64,000 nt of DNA from the NCBI GenBank assembly GCA_036897445.1, contig JAYMTL010000001.1, positions 124,001 to 188,000 on the forward strand. Direction: 5' to 3'. Shown here in pieces: positions 1 through 12,107 of this stretch. Each line of letters opens with the position of its first letter. Position 1 is the first letter of the stretch. The translations under genes and the position numbers were made by a program. The notes beneath the pieces were generated by a model, which worked only from the letters and a program-made list of their open reading frames with translations, had not been told where the DNA came from and searched no databases. This stretch comes from Pelargonium tetragonum (lineage: Eukaryota > Streptophyta > Magnoliopsida > Geraniales > Geraniaceae).

Positions 1-324
1 ACTTCATTACTAAAATTATTATTTAGCTCTACTTCTTTTATTCCTTAACACCCTTATCAGGACTAAATACTTAACTAATAACTTAATAACTATCTAAAGA
101 AGAGTAATACAAACAATAGAATATTATAACTACTAGAATACAATAATTACGATAACAGTAGGATAGGATACAATAGCTACACTAAGACCCTAGCAGCAAC
201 AGTGAATCCTAACCACAAGAAGAAGAATACAAAAGCCTCTAGTCTAGGACAGGTATAGGTATAGCTCAAATCAGTAACAAACAACTAAGAAAAGAACTAA
301 GTAAAACAAAGAAGTCAAGTAAGT

Positions 325-500
325 TCGTATGGGTGTGCCTATAAGGTAAGTATGTACTATCAATATGCTGTATTACCTCCCTCCGTTATACTGCAGTCGG
401 TAACATAGATGCTATGCTATCTTACCTCTCTAAGCCTTTAACTCATTACCGATAAACCCATAGCACAAAGAGCAATATACCTTAAAAAGAAAGACTATCT
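325..500 (+). repeat. Dispersed repeat family A, copy 1 (core and tail)
   Basis: The core at 375-405 runs ACCTCCCTCC, then CTGCAGTCGGTAACA. It aligns with the cores at 843, 1761, 61239 and 61958. The tail at 468-484 (AAGAGCAATATACCTTA) and the AAGACTATCT at 491-500 match copy 3 at 1856-1888, so homology runs over about 130 bases and not just one word. The head is too diverged to place exactly. This copy and the one at 787 have CAGTCGGTA where the others have CAGTCAGGTA, which suggests a subfamily. The class of element is unknown. The core ends in GGTAACA here, which would fit an LTR end, but the other copies do not end that way. Confidence 0.6.
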
Positions 501-733
501 TAATCTTACATTATCTAATACTAATACGATAATAAGAGATAATAGTACATAACTAACAGTACTTAAGCTATGCTATATAGCTATCTTACTACTGTTCCCC
601 TTCCTCCTATAGCGCTTAATACTTCTCTTACTTCTATAATATAAGGTATAGCAACCCCTTCTTCTGCTCCGGCTAGGCTAGTGCTTCTGTTCCTTCTCTT
701 AAAGTCAAACTCCTAGGTAATATAAAACTAAAA

Positions 734-749
734 CAGGTAATGCAATTAA
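734..749 (+). repeat. Word B, CAGGTAATGCAATTAA
   Basis: This 16-base word recurs at 929-945, 39202-39217 and 52524-52539, with GTAATG(C/T)AATTAA constant. A 14-base reverse-complement copy lies at 59907-59920. It lies upstream of the family A copy at 787, so it probably belongs to the same composite element. It could be an element terminus or an internal module; no target-site duplication could be assigned. Confidence 0.5.
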
Positions 750-786
750 GAAACAACAAACAAAAGAATCTAAGGCAATAGGTGGT

Positions 787-868
787 GGGTATTCTTATAT
801 TATAATGCGTGGGTGTACTAACTCTAAATACTCGATGCATTAACCTCTCTAGCGTTCCAGTCGGTAGG
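787..868 (+). repeat. Dispersed repeat family A, copy 2 (core)
   Basis: The core at 843-868 (ACCTCTCTAGCGTTCCAGTC, then GGTAGG) aligns with copy 1 and shares its CAGTCGGTA variant. The upstream part, containing GGGTGTACTAACTC, resembles the GGGTGTGCC stretch before copy 1. Word B follows only about 60 bases after the core, where copy 1 has about 330 bases between core and word B, so copy 2 is shortened or rearranged. Confidence 0.5.
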
Positions 869-928
869 AATAACTTACTCTTATACTCTTAAGGTTAGTA
901 TCCTCTATAATGATAAGAACATAAGGCA

Positions 929-945
929 GGAGGTAATGCAATTAA
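929..945 (+). repeat. Word B, GGAGGTAATGCAATTAA
   Basis: This is the second copy of the word in this block, same strand as 734-749. It sits close to where the smooth texture gives way to the palindrome-rich bulk texture, which is what an element end would look like. Confidence 0.45.
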
Positions 946-960
946 CAACTAAGACTCAAG

Positions 961-1690
961 GTATTATACAAAGAGTTCATTCGTATTTTGTTAGTTCTTT
1001 CCTGTAGCAATTAGGGGATAAAATTCTTAGGGAAAGCTCATTGCCAGGTAGCTTGTTTTCTAGCTCGTAAAGCATTTCAATTCAGATGAGGCTGCTTATT
1101 CCTCAAGATTTTCTTGCAACTTCTGTTGGGAAAGTTCTCTAAAGCTAGGAATCTGGTATGCTATTTATAAAGGTCCCGCAATACCAGGTAAGTTTCTAAT
1201 TAAGATTTATAGTTAATATTGGCGCAAAAATCCTAATAAAAAAGGAATAATAATAGACCACTAAAAACCCTTGTTTTATGTTATTGTAGATAAGAACTCT
1301 GGCACTGTTCGAATCTGTATTCCCTTTTCTTTTTTAGCTTTTTCTAAAAGTCTTTAGTGTATAATTTTAGAGTCTAGTATACGATTGGGAAAGACCTTTC
1401 AAGTTTTAAGAAGGAACCCAACTGTTTAGTACTTTTGTAGAACTTGTCTAGATAGAAAACTCTTCCGGAGCTCTCCTCAATTTCTCTTTAAAAAGGTATA
1501 GGTATTAAGAGAGGAAAGACAAAGGCGAAAGCTAGAGTATGAGTACTGCTAATAAAAAAGAGAGTTCTTTCTCTGAGGATGGTTTAGAGAAATTTTGAGT
1601 ATGAAAGCAAGTAAGAGTACAACAATTAGATAGGTCTAGGTTTTTTAAGAAAGTTTCAAAGTAAGAGAGGTATTCTGAATCAGAGTAACA
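961..1690. other. Gene-free sequence, palindrome-rich texture
   Basis: No open frame, RNA gene or repeat could be supported here. The sequence has the mixed bulk texture: short A-G-run and C-run-T clusters in an AT-rich background. Confidence 0.6.
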
Positions 1691-1715
1691 AGTAAGTCAA
1701 TAAGAAGTAGATGCT

Positions 1716-1888
1716 GGGGTATCCGTGATCTATTAGTAAACTCTATTCAAAATCAAAATTCCCTCCCCTCGCAACGCTACAGTCAGGTATAATAACTATA
1801 CTATATTCTTTAAGGTTTCTCTCCTCTTTATTATAGTGCTAGCTACTAAGAGAACAAGAGGAATGTACCTTATAAAGTAAGACTATCT
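1716..1888 (+). repeat. Dispersed repeat family A, copy 3 (head, core and tail)
   Basis: This is one of the two most complete copies. The head (1716-1739) reads GGGGTATCCGTGATCTATTA and matches the head at 61921. The core (1761-1789) contains GCAACGCTACAGTCAGGTA, identical over these 19 bases to the copy at 61239; over the whole 29-base core the two differ at one position. The tail (1856-1872) reads AAGAGGAATGTACCTTA, identical over 17 bases to 62048-62064. The order head-core-tail and the spacing are similar in the distant copies, so this is a genuine repeat about 170 bases long. Its nature (solo LTR, MITE or SINE-like) is unknown. Confidence 0.75.
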
Positions 1889-2024
1889 CCGAAGTGTATG
1901 GTTTATTTAAGAAAAACTTAAGTATAAATAAAGTATAAAACTAATAAGGAGGGATAAGGGGGAATTTTCTTAAGGTCTCAATGTAACTAATCCTGGATAG
2001 TAATTCAGCATTTTTTAGTAAATA

Positions 2025-2034
2025 GGGGATCCCC
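2025..2034. repeat. Perfect palindrome GGGGATCCCC
   Basis: Ten bases of perfect dyad symmetry in AT-rich flanks. It is an example of the bulk-texture motif (G run, few bases, C run). Confidence 0.8.
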
Positions 2035-3295
2035 ACTGAGAGGTTTAAAAACCGCTTAAAAGGGGTACCTAAAAAGTAGATAAGCGATATTCTAGACAAT
2101 AACTAAAGCCCTCTCAAAAGAATCTTTCTTTTTTATTGTTGAAATTTACTAAAAAAGTCTCCCTTTTTATTCCCTAATTTTTTTTTAGTAGATCTTAAGG
2201 GGTGATCTGTATTACTTACTTCTGTGCAACTTCTAATTAGAACAGGAATTCGGCCTTATGCTTTCTTTTCCCCAACAGGGAATCTATAAGATTCTAAGGA
2301 ATTCTATAAAGGAGGTCCTTTTTCCAAGTCCTGTTCTCCTAACTGGAATATTGTAAGAAAAGTTAAAGTCTAAACTTCTTTGTTTGCTATCCTATTTTCA
2401 GAATTGCAAAAGTCGAGGGTTCTGCGCTCTTTGAAGGAAGAAACTCTAGCCTACGAAGAAAGTTACAGTTAGCATAACGGTAAGAAAGCAGCTATCGAGA
2501 TAAGGCTAATAAAAGAGATAAACAAGCTGTGCAGAAAAGTCAAACAATTTCCTTTATAGGAGTTTTCTCCTATTTTGAGTTTTGTATTTAAGAAGTTAGA
2601 GTAAAAAGAAAGAAGGAAGACTTATGAATTTAAGTAAGTTGCTTTTGTTTCTAGGTTTCTGATTCCTGGTAGCCATAATAAGGGAGGAGTTTTCCCATTT
2701 CTAAGGCAGTAGGGCGTAAGAGAATGATAAAATAAATGAAATATTGACTCTAAAAAAGCCCAAAAAAGACTAAAGAAGTCCTTTTCTTAGGTATACCTTG
2801 CCTTGTTTAACAAGTTCCTATAAGAACCTGCTCTATGCCTTATTAACAAGAACCTTTTAAATATTCTCTTTACCCAACTTCTTGAGAAAGGATTAGTACA
2901 ATTTATAACAACAACCGGATCTCTATAAGGGATAACCTCAGAAATCCTATTTAATATAGTAAGAACTGCAGCAAAACTTTGCTATGTAGAATCGTACATG
3001 AGAGCTGGTTATAAACCTTTTTCAGAATCTAATGAATAAGAAAACTCTTAACTTGAGGTAGCTTCCTAAGGATATTTCTTGAATAAGTGCCCAAATTATT
3101 ATTAAAGCACCCGTATGTTTTATATTGAGATTTTGAGCACAACTCCGGACTAACTTTAGGCCTTTTATAAATGCATAGCTTTTCCAAGACAAATCAGGTT
3201 TCAATCCTATGTATAGAGGTTTCCAGCCAGAGGTAGGTTAGAAGACAGTTATAGAAAAGGTATGAAGGTATGTCGGTTAAGAAGAAGGAGTATAC

Positions 3296-3312
3296 GGTAT
3301 CCATGTTCTATC
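3296..3312 (+). repeat. Isolated family A head, GGTATCCATGTTCTATC
   Basis: These 17 bases are identical to 61921-61937, the head of family A copy 5, almost 59 kb away. No core or tail follows, so this is a fragment or a truncated copy. A chance 17-base match between two chosen sites is unlikely, though the two sites were found by eye. Confidence 0.55.
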
Positions 3313-6300
3313 TGAAATACTTAGGGAGTACATATAAGACAATCTATATTTATATATTCCATTACTAATTATATAAAGTAATTCTTTAATGGGATACTAA
3401 TAAAAAGAAAAAATTTTTATTTAAAGAGCCCCTCTAAGTGGAATACTGACAGGAACCCTAAGAGTACTTAGCCATAAAGTTAGAAAAGGAAATCCTATTT
3501 ATTTAAGATCACAGGGGCAACTTCCTTCGCTTTCCTTAGAATAGAATTTGATTTAGCGGTTGATTTGAACTAGTTATATTATCATTGCCTATCACTAAGC
3601 GGACTACTTTCATTTTAGTATATAAAAAGCCTTTGATTAGAAATTTCCTAGAGTCCCTTATAGGGCTTTCTAATATAGAGAGTAGAATTCCTTTGTAAAT
3701 CAACGAATAAAAACGTAGTCTTTTTTCTATGAATGTTAATTAAACGCGGAAAGGACTAAAAAGGTAGTTGGGTTGGCGGTTTTAGGAGCTTCTTTGTCTT
3801 TAAAGTAACGAGGGGCCTGGTAGGTAGAAAAGTCTCCCGAACAAGACACTTCTTATTGAGTTATTGGAAAGTAGGATTATTCCATAAAGCAAAACACGAT
3901 TTAATTTAATAAGGCTGTGTCGATATAGTTATTAAGAAGAGAGTAGCTCCAGTAGAGCCCGCGTAAGTGGCATTGCTGAATATTTTTCATGACATCAGGT
4001 ATTGTTAAATAAAGGTGGGGGAATCCCCTAAGGTTTTATCTGATCCAAAGAGTAACAATCAATATAGTACTGCGTAAACCCTTAATTCTGTAGAAAGACT
4101 TCTAAAATCTTGAAAAGAAAAATTATAACAAGGAGGCTTTACTATTAAATATCTAACAAGCGAAGTTTCATTTATGTAGTAAGGCAGATTTTACCCTCAT
4201 TTAAAAAACCCCAAATTCAAGGTACTCTTAATTCAAGAAGAGTTGTCGAGCTGTCTACTGAGACTAAAACCTAAATTCTATTTTACCAGATACGGATCCT
4301 TTTAGAGATTGAAATGGGGCTACCAAATATTATTCGTCGCTAAAAGCTTTGTTTAAATAAAAATAGTTATAATTCCGCCTACTAGTAGGGTTTTTTCCAA
4401 GTATCAAATAGAAGCTAAGTAATTTCTGGTTCCGTTTGGCCTTCCTAGTCTACGTATATCAAGGGGAGTGTCCCATAACTTATCGTTATGTTCGATATTA
4501 GCCCTGTAGTGCAGTAACCCCGTAAATCCTACCCACAGTAATCCAGCAACAACAAAAATTATCTACCTTTTTGCTATTTTGATGTTGGGCCTTTCAATAG
4601 AGGATCCTCACATTAAGTAAAACAGGAATCTTTGGTTTATGGCAGCCTCTTTCAGGCGATCTATTTCCTAATTAGGAGACTTTTTAAAGAAATACAGCTG
4701 TACGGGTTTGTAAATAGGGAATTCTTCATAATGTTTGTATGAGAGAGAGCCTGCTTATCAGATATATTGTATTTACCTTTATTGGTTAGCTCCTTATCAT
4801 AAGAAGTACTTTTTGTCAAAACCGGGGCACCCACAATAAAGAGCTTTTTAAACGGTTTAATGGCGTAGTCCAATCTCATCATTTAAACCCAAATACCTTT
4901 GAAGTTCTTCTCGCACCTTTAGAAAGGGGAATACCCGTTAAAGATATAGAATATAAACGTATGCCTTATAATCAGCTACTTGACTACAAAAACAAAATCA
5001 AACTGCATTTATCTTATTAAATGAGGGAGGGGTAGTAATTGACAATACACAAGTTATTCTACCAATTCTATCTAATTTAGGTTTTTCACCTACTTTTGTT
5101 GTAAATTTAAGCTTTATTTATAGAAAATTACGGAATTGTCACTGTATTTCTTCAAGTTAGAGGGACGAACATTACTGTAACAAGTGTAAAAGATCTAAAC
5201 TAAGAAGTTCGGATTCGGAAAAACTTATGCTTATTAGGGCTTTTCGACGGTAAGTTTTTAGTATCGCAGGATAGTATATCCAAGGACTTAATTTATCTTT
5301 TGTGCGGTCTATAAAGGGCACTCCTACAATAAAGTCTTATACAAGGGCTCCCGCTGTTTTCCAGCAAAGATTTTCTTATTTTTACCGAAAGGTCTAGGTG
5401 CGGGAGTTATTAGAATTAATGATAGAGAATGCACAAGCAAGAGGGGCTCTTTAAGAATTTCGTCGGGTAAGAGAAGAAGATAGAAGACCCGGAGCATCCT
5501 TCTAGAAGAAAGTTCTAAGGAGTATGGGCTTTTGCTTAACACTTAAAAAAGGATATGACTTATACTTCTTGAAAATAGTTGTAAAGAAGGACACGAGCAC
5601 AAATAGAGGGCTTTTTGGGAGCACCTATTATTCAATATTAAAGCCTAATCTAATTATAAGCTCCTTTGTTATTCTCGGAAAGCAGCCAAAAGATCAAAGA
5701 GGACCAAAATGTAATAGCTAAACTTATGTTATCACAACTAAACCAAATTTGAATCTCCCTCTCGCGGAAAAGTTTCGGGCATAGTAAGAAATTCTCCGGT
5801 ATTAGACCAAGTTCTATTATTTTTCTACTCTTGGGTTGACTTTCTCTTTTATTCGAAAGTCTTTTCAGTAATTAAAAAGAGAGAGTTGCTTTCCTCTAGC
5901 TCTGTTTTAGTATCCGGCACAGATAAAGGCTTATTAGTTGCTGCTTTCATTCAAGTTTAAAGCGGCGCCTTAGTAAAAAGGAGAGTTCTATAGGTTTATC
6001 AGAGTGGTTAAAATAACTAGGACTTCTTGTAGGAAGGTTTTTTATATACAGGAAAGCTTCCGTAATTAATCACTATTTTTGCTGGTCGATATATTCTTAT
6101 CTTACTTCTTAATAGCTTTTTTTTATATTTATCCCGGAACTGACTAAGAGATTTTTAAGGATCCCGTTAGGTAAGAATCTGTTATATAAATTTTATCCTT
6201 ATTTCGATGAAGTCCTAGCTATGCTAAAGATATCTAACTAGATGCAGGATTAAGAAAATTCCCTTCGATACAAAGCCCCAAGTACTAGACTATACTAAAC

Positions 6301-6933
6301 CAACAGGAGTCCCTGCCGCTAAATAATTTTAAGGACCCTCGCCTCAATATTATAGAAAGGGCCCTGTTAATTTAATGCTAAGAATAACTTCTCTGAATAA
6401 TTTTAATTAATGCACCTCTTGTAAAAACTTTTAATACCGGGAATCCTACAGCTTATCTGAAGTAAAAAAGTACCTTGTATTAAATTTGTACGAATAAAGA
6501 ACACCCAACTTACAATAGGAGTCCAAAATTTCATAAAACTTGATTTTTTAGCTTAGTTAAAAGAGATTTTACTTGACATGCAATACAGCACCCCATAATG
6601 ACTTAACGGAATACGCATCCCTACTGAAAACCCAAATCGACTCTCTTCTAATGGACTCGGAGCTTTTCCTTAAATTAAGTGCTCCTGCTTTAGCTACTCC
6701 ATTATAATCTTTCTTTTGTGGAAAAGATATCCCCTCTTTTCTTTGTAAAAGGCAAAAAATACCGAGCTAGCTCCTTTAGAATCTACGGCGCATATCCCTA
6801 AAAATTTTTGTCTTTATATAGGTTCGTTTTTCTATAAAAATTATGAACTCGAGCCCGGCTAGAGTAAAAAGGGGGGCACTAAAAGGCAGAGGGGTGTTGC
6901 GCTGTAACTTAAGAAATAAATGGGTTTACGGAG

Positions 6934-6950
6934 CTACCCTTAAGGGGTAG
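6934..6950. repeat. Short hairpin CTACCC-TTAAG-GGGTAG
   Basis: A perfect 6-base-pair stem with a 5-base loop. It resembles a small terminator stem, but no gene lies beside it and no consistent T tract follows, so no terminator function is claimed. Confidence 0.6.
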
Positions 6951-9900
6951 TATACAAATTTTAATAGAATAAATCTTTCAAAAAGGGTTCCCAGCTGGGC
7001 CTGTTTGCCGAGGAAGTTTTTTGATTTTAAACGGATGGGAAGCTTTTCTTTCTTATAATTAAGCCTTTTTTTAGAGTAAGTAAAAGCTCTTAAGTTTTTA
7101 CATTTTTTTAACCACTTAAATTAATAGGTTAGAAAAGGGTTTCAGAGGAATTACTAACCAACAAGCTTTCAACTGCGCTTATCTATAATTATTACTGGAT
7201 ATGAAATTAGCAAGGACCCCGACAACAAGAGGAAATGGAATATTTCTATTTTTATGTTTTGGAAAGCCTTGTATTTACTATAAACCCGAGTTCTTGTTCT
7301 TTTACCCTATTAAAAAAAGTAAGAGCTCCCGTAGAAAATTTTAAAAGCTTTTCCCAAAAGTTTGGACTCTTAATTTTGTATTTCTTTTTCTAGAGGTACC
7401 CCTAAAGTTTCTTTAATAGACTGAAATATGGCTATAGTAAAAGTTAACTATCGAATCTGGAACAGCCTTTTTTATACAAAGGCAGAACTTACTTATAATA
7501 ACCTGCAGCCTCCTATGGATCAGAATCCCGTAAGCTCAAAGCCGAATTCTTTCTTAGGATTACCACTTTATACTTTTATCTTGAAGGGCAAGACCCTCCT
7601 AAAAATATTTGAAATCTATAGGGTCTTTACTAAAATGTTCGGGGGAAAGGGCTTTTTATAATACAGGCCCTGTATTAATCGGGGCTTCCTTGCTGTTGAA
7701 TCAGAATTTTGAGAGATTGTTCGATGATAAATGCATGAGTAGCCATTCTTTCCTTATTCAGGATTTATAGAAACCCAGTTTAGAAGTACTTTCTTTACAA
7801 ATCTCGAAGTCAATCATAACTTACTTATCCTTTTAATTTGACAGACACATGCGGGAGATAGCCTTTTTCTGGATCTAACTCTATCTTTTCGTCTAAGCAG
7901 GAAGGGTTGACGAGCCTCTCTTAGATGCTCTATAAGTTTACTCCTGCCAGGAACCTATATCGGATAAAAAAAGTAGATAGTCTGAAACTCAGGTATCTAA
8001 TTTAAGGGGAGTAACTAAGCTTAATTCAGCTAGAAAATTCCTCTTCAATATTTAAAATTCTTGATCAAAAAAGGCTTGCCCCGGTAAAAAATTTATTACA
8101 ACACCCGGGCCGCTTACTTAAGAAAGCTCCTTAATTGCTATAACTAACGGAGTGCTGAGTAACCCGATCTACTTTAAAAGGGATTCCGAGGAGGGTGTAA
8201 AGCCCCAGAAACTACTAATTTAAGCTTTTATACCTTATATTAATATTAATAGGAAAATTCATTTTGTAGGGCTCTGGTATTCCTAAGGAGTATCAGTAAA
8301 GCTTAGTTTTCCGAGTGAGGTTTAGGCTCTTTTGTAATATTTATACTAATATTAAAACCCCCTTTTACTTAAGAGAATTTCTTATCTCTGTTATTCTAAG
8401 GTTCCATTAACAACGATAGCAAGAAACCGAACAACTACTCTAGCTAGGGATGCCTTTTAATAAGATCGGGTATTCTAGATAAGATAATTTTAAAGTAAGT
8501 AAAAGATCCTTATCAAGTAAATATTATAACTAAAACTCAGTAGGTACAGAATCTGACAAGGTTTTTGTCTTTTCAAGGTGCCCTCGAAGTCTCATTTCCT
8601 TCTAGGATCTTTATTAAATTAAATGCTAAAAGTTAATTTTAATGTCTCAAGGGAGTTCTTACTAGGAGCTCTTAAGTACAAATTCTTTAGAAGCAAGTCA
8701 CTAGTAGTTTTTCAGAAAAATAGACTGCAGTGTGCCTCTTTACTTTAATAGGGTAAGATCTGGGAAATGCTTTAGAGTGTTGTAGATATAAAAGGAATAA
8801 CCTACTCCCACAAAAAACTTATTATCTGGAAAACCCCGGAAAAACGGGAGCAAAAACCCTTACTTTCATACTCTTAATACCACTTATAACCCACACCTAC
8901 GCACGCTTCTACCTCTATCTTGATACCTGCAATAACTGTAGCTTTAGTCTTACTAATATTCTTGTGGGCCCGCTTTAACTAAGAAATTCAGGAAGCTACT
9001 TTAATAGATATTCAACTTCCTAGTAAATTCAAAAGGACTAAGGGCAGCCAGATTGATTAGAACAAAACTTTTATATAAACTCCTTTGTTTCTCCTTAGTT
9101 TAGGTACCCTGCAAGGTCCTATTTTTTGGGGCTTTTAGAGTCAGTATTTCCTATGGGTTTTTCGTTGTCCTCTGGGTTATAACCCCGACTTTCATTTAAT
9201 ATGTATTTATCCTGCAACCCGTGGAGCCTTAAGGGAGAACCCCGCAAGAAATGCTTTATAAACCCTGACTCTAAAAAGGGTTAGGAGCCCTTAATTTGAA
9301 AAAACCTCTAACACAGCAAGCAGACTCCTATTGACTTACTTCTGACTCTTATTCATAATTAGACCCCTCTGCCGCCCTTTATTAAAACCGAAACTTTAGG
9401 AATAAGCTTATATTTTTCAGTAAACACTTCCAATAAAGACTCACTAAAAGGTAACGTAGTTAAAGCAAAAAGTGCCAAAGTTCTTATCTAGGCTTTCTTT
9501 ATTGCCAGTTTAGTTACCTAGTGTTTGTACGTTTTAGGCTTTTAAGTCGGATTTCATATGTTTAGAATTATCCTATTCTGGATTATAGCGCAGGGGCTGT
9601 AAGAGTTCTCACTATATTTTGATTTTAGGAGCTTGCAATCACCTTTACCAACCGCAACTCTTATACTTTTTTAAAAAGCTCTCTTGTTCCGGTTAAGATA
9701 AGAAAAAAATCTTCCAAGGAAGCATCAGACCCCTTAGTTACTCAGTTTTGTAACACCTTTTAAGTAAAACCTGTAATTACAATTTCCAGGATCCATATAA
9801 ATTCTAAATAAAAGCCGTAGTAAACCCACTCATTCTACCTACTAGAACTTCCTAAAGCTCAAAAGGCTAGGAATTTCAAAGAGCTCTAAAAAGGAGCTTC

Positions 9901-12093
9901 CTTTTGGGGTTTTTATCCTACTAAAACAGCTACTCCTTGAGTATATAGATTCCATTTTTGTTCTAGTTCCCCATTATTTGCAATATAATATAAAAATGGG
10001 GTTGAATTCTCCCGATTTGATACAAGTATAGTCCTTTCAATCAAGAATAATTAAGTACAAAAAAATCCTAGCTGCAGTCACTAACTATAGACTAATATCT
10101 CTAAGGGTTTCTCCTGTAGTAATAGCTACAAAAAGGGTGATTTTAACAAGTAATACAATCTATAACTATATATATAAAGGTAAACACACTACCAAAACCA
10201 ACAGCTCTGTTTCCTGGTTCGTAAGGCAGCTCCAGAAAGGAAAGTTTTATTCTTCTGTTATAAAGAGATTCCTATAAAGCCCAAGCTTCTTTATTAGTAG
10301 TACAAGCAAGATATTTTACTTAAGTTTGCGCCTTATTAAAAAAAGGGGTTCTTTATTATTTAGCGTAGTAAATTAGCAACTCTCCTTTCAGGTTTTCGGT
10401 CTATTTAATTAATAAGGAAGGGGTTACGGCTGTATACACGAATTCTTAGGGGTGGGTTTCCTACGAATCCTAAAAATTTTTTAATCTATTAGTAATTAGT
10501 TTAGTAAAGGGTAGGTTTGATTAGGGCACTTCTCATGAGTTTTCCTTTCAGATAGATAGACTTCAGCAGGCGCTAAACAAGGCAAGGAGTAGAAGTTATT
10601 TACAAAGGCAAAGAGGGGTTCCGCTTTTTTGGTATAAAAGAAGGGCTCTCTAGTTTCCAATCTGGGCTTCTTTGTTACCGTTCTTATGAGCTATACTCTC
10701 ACCCTGTACTTAATCCTAGGAGCTCCTTGTAAGGGGGATACCCGCCTTCTTGTAGCATAAAAGTTCCCCGTCTGTTGGAGCTACTATCTTCTTGTTTTTT
10801 GTAAGGAACTGTACAGTATTTTTAGTATTAGATAGAGTTATTGTATTAGTAGTCTTGTAGATGTATTAAGGTTATTACCATTTATTCTTTGTTCTTGTCA
10901 TTATAAAGAATAAAGAGGCGAGAAACCTTATGGAGATTTTTAACAAGGATTCAATAAAGAATTACTCTATATTTTAGAGTCAAATAAATGTATAATCTAG
11001 TATAGGTGTGAATTTACTCAATTTGTTGTCGTATTGTTCCTTTATGTAAATTACTGTTTACTTTTATAAACCGTATCCTGTACTTCCTTTTAGGTTTTTC
11101 GGTTTCCTGAAAAAGTCTATGCGAAAAAATTGAAATTTATACTACCTACTGCCGAGCTAAGATAGGAAGTGTAGTTAGTAAAGCGGTTACACGGAATGCT
11201 TAAAGGAATACACTGCTCTTTAAAATCTCGTATTCTAGAAGTATTTTGCTATGTTTCCTCAATAGAGGTCTGGCGACTGTCCCTTTAGAGTTAAAAAAGG
11301 AATTCGTTGGTAAAAAAATGAGTTGTGTTCCTCTAAAACTAGGGAGCTACTTCGAAAGTTCCTGGAGCTATTTCTGAAATTTACAACAACACAAGCCCTT
11401 TATCTATTTAGTAAATTCCCCCTTCTAGGTATTCTTTTCTATACGGGTTTAAAGCTATCCAAGGCCCCTTTTAATAGGAATTTCTTGTATTATATTAAGT
11501 GATATCGGAATATAAGAGTACTTTTAGGTCTTAAACACCTTTTATGCTTTCTTTTAGGGATCTCCTCTTCCCCTTTCAGTACTTCACACCTGGGAATGAA
11601 TTGAAGCCCTTTTAGGAATGGAAGTTTAACCCGCGCATAACAAGTCTCTCTCAAGTGTTTTAAAGGTACTGCTTAATTTAGAAGAAACCGGGGTTGCGTT
11701 TGGATAGACCCGATTAGAATCCCCGCTTATAAAACATTTTTTATTACAGGAGCTCCTGTTAACTGTTGATATCACGAAAAGGGCCTTGAGATTATTCTCC
11801 ATTTGCAACCCCTATATAATTAATGCTAGTTACTTAAATTTGCTTTCTTAAGATAAACTCACTACTTCTCGGAAATGCTACAAGAAAGTTTAGAGTTTTA
11901 TACCGCTTGGAAACCGGGTTAGAAAAACGAGTAGAGTATCGGGATGGAGCTTAGTTATAGGGGCCTTACTCTCTGAAAAGGGGAGAAATATAAACATAAA
12001 CGACTTCGCCGATAATGTTTTACTCTATTGTAACTTAAGATTTCACTTCCTTAAATTTCTTGAACTACGGAATTCTCTTACAAAAAGCCTGCC

Positions 12094-12107
12094 AAGGGAT
12101 ATCCCTT
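12094..12107. repeat. Perfect palindrome AAGGGATATCCCTT
   Basis: Fourteen bases of perfect dyad symmetry, the best single example of the bulk-texture palindrome. The outer bases (CC before, TTGG after) could extend the stem past a two-base bulge. Confidence 0.8.

Larger units (their letters stand above)
1..960. repeat. Smooth TpA-rich block of decayed dispersed repeats
   Basis: This block differs from the sequence to its right. It has few G or C runs and very frequent TA steps (23 TpA against 15 ApT in 481-600), and CpA plus TpG is scarce against ApC plus GpT (5 against 13 in the same sample). That is the pattern left by RIP in ascomycetes, which is an inference. It holds two copies of the head-core-tail repeat and two copies of the 16-base GGTAATGCAATTAA word, all in one orientation, so it looks like adjoining or nested copies of one element. 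No open frame of note and no recognisable transposase or reverse transcriptase remains. The left edge is cut by the window. Confidence 0.55.

Noticed and set aside
4000-11000. Apparent exact 60-base period of the G-run/C-run clusters
   Set aside because: On first reading the clusters seemed to line up with the 60-base display lines. An unbiased list over 12000-13730 gave irregular spacings (118, 72, 136, 126 and up to 332), so the strict period was a reading artefact.
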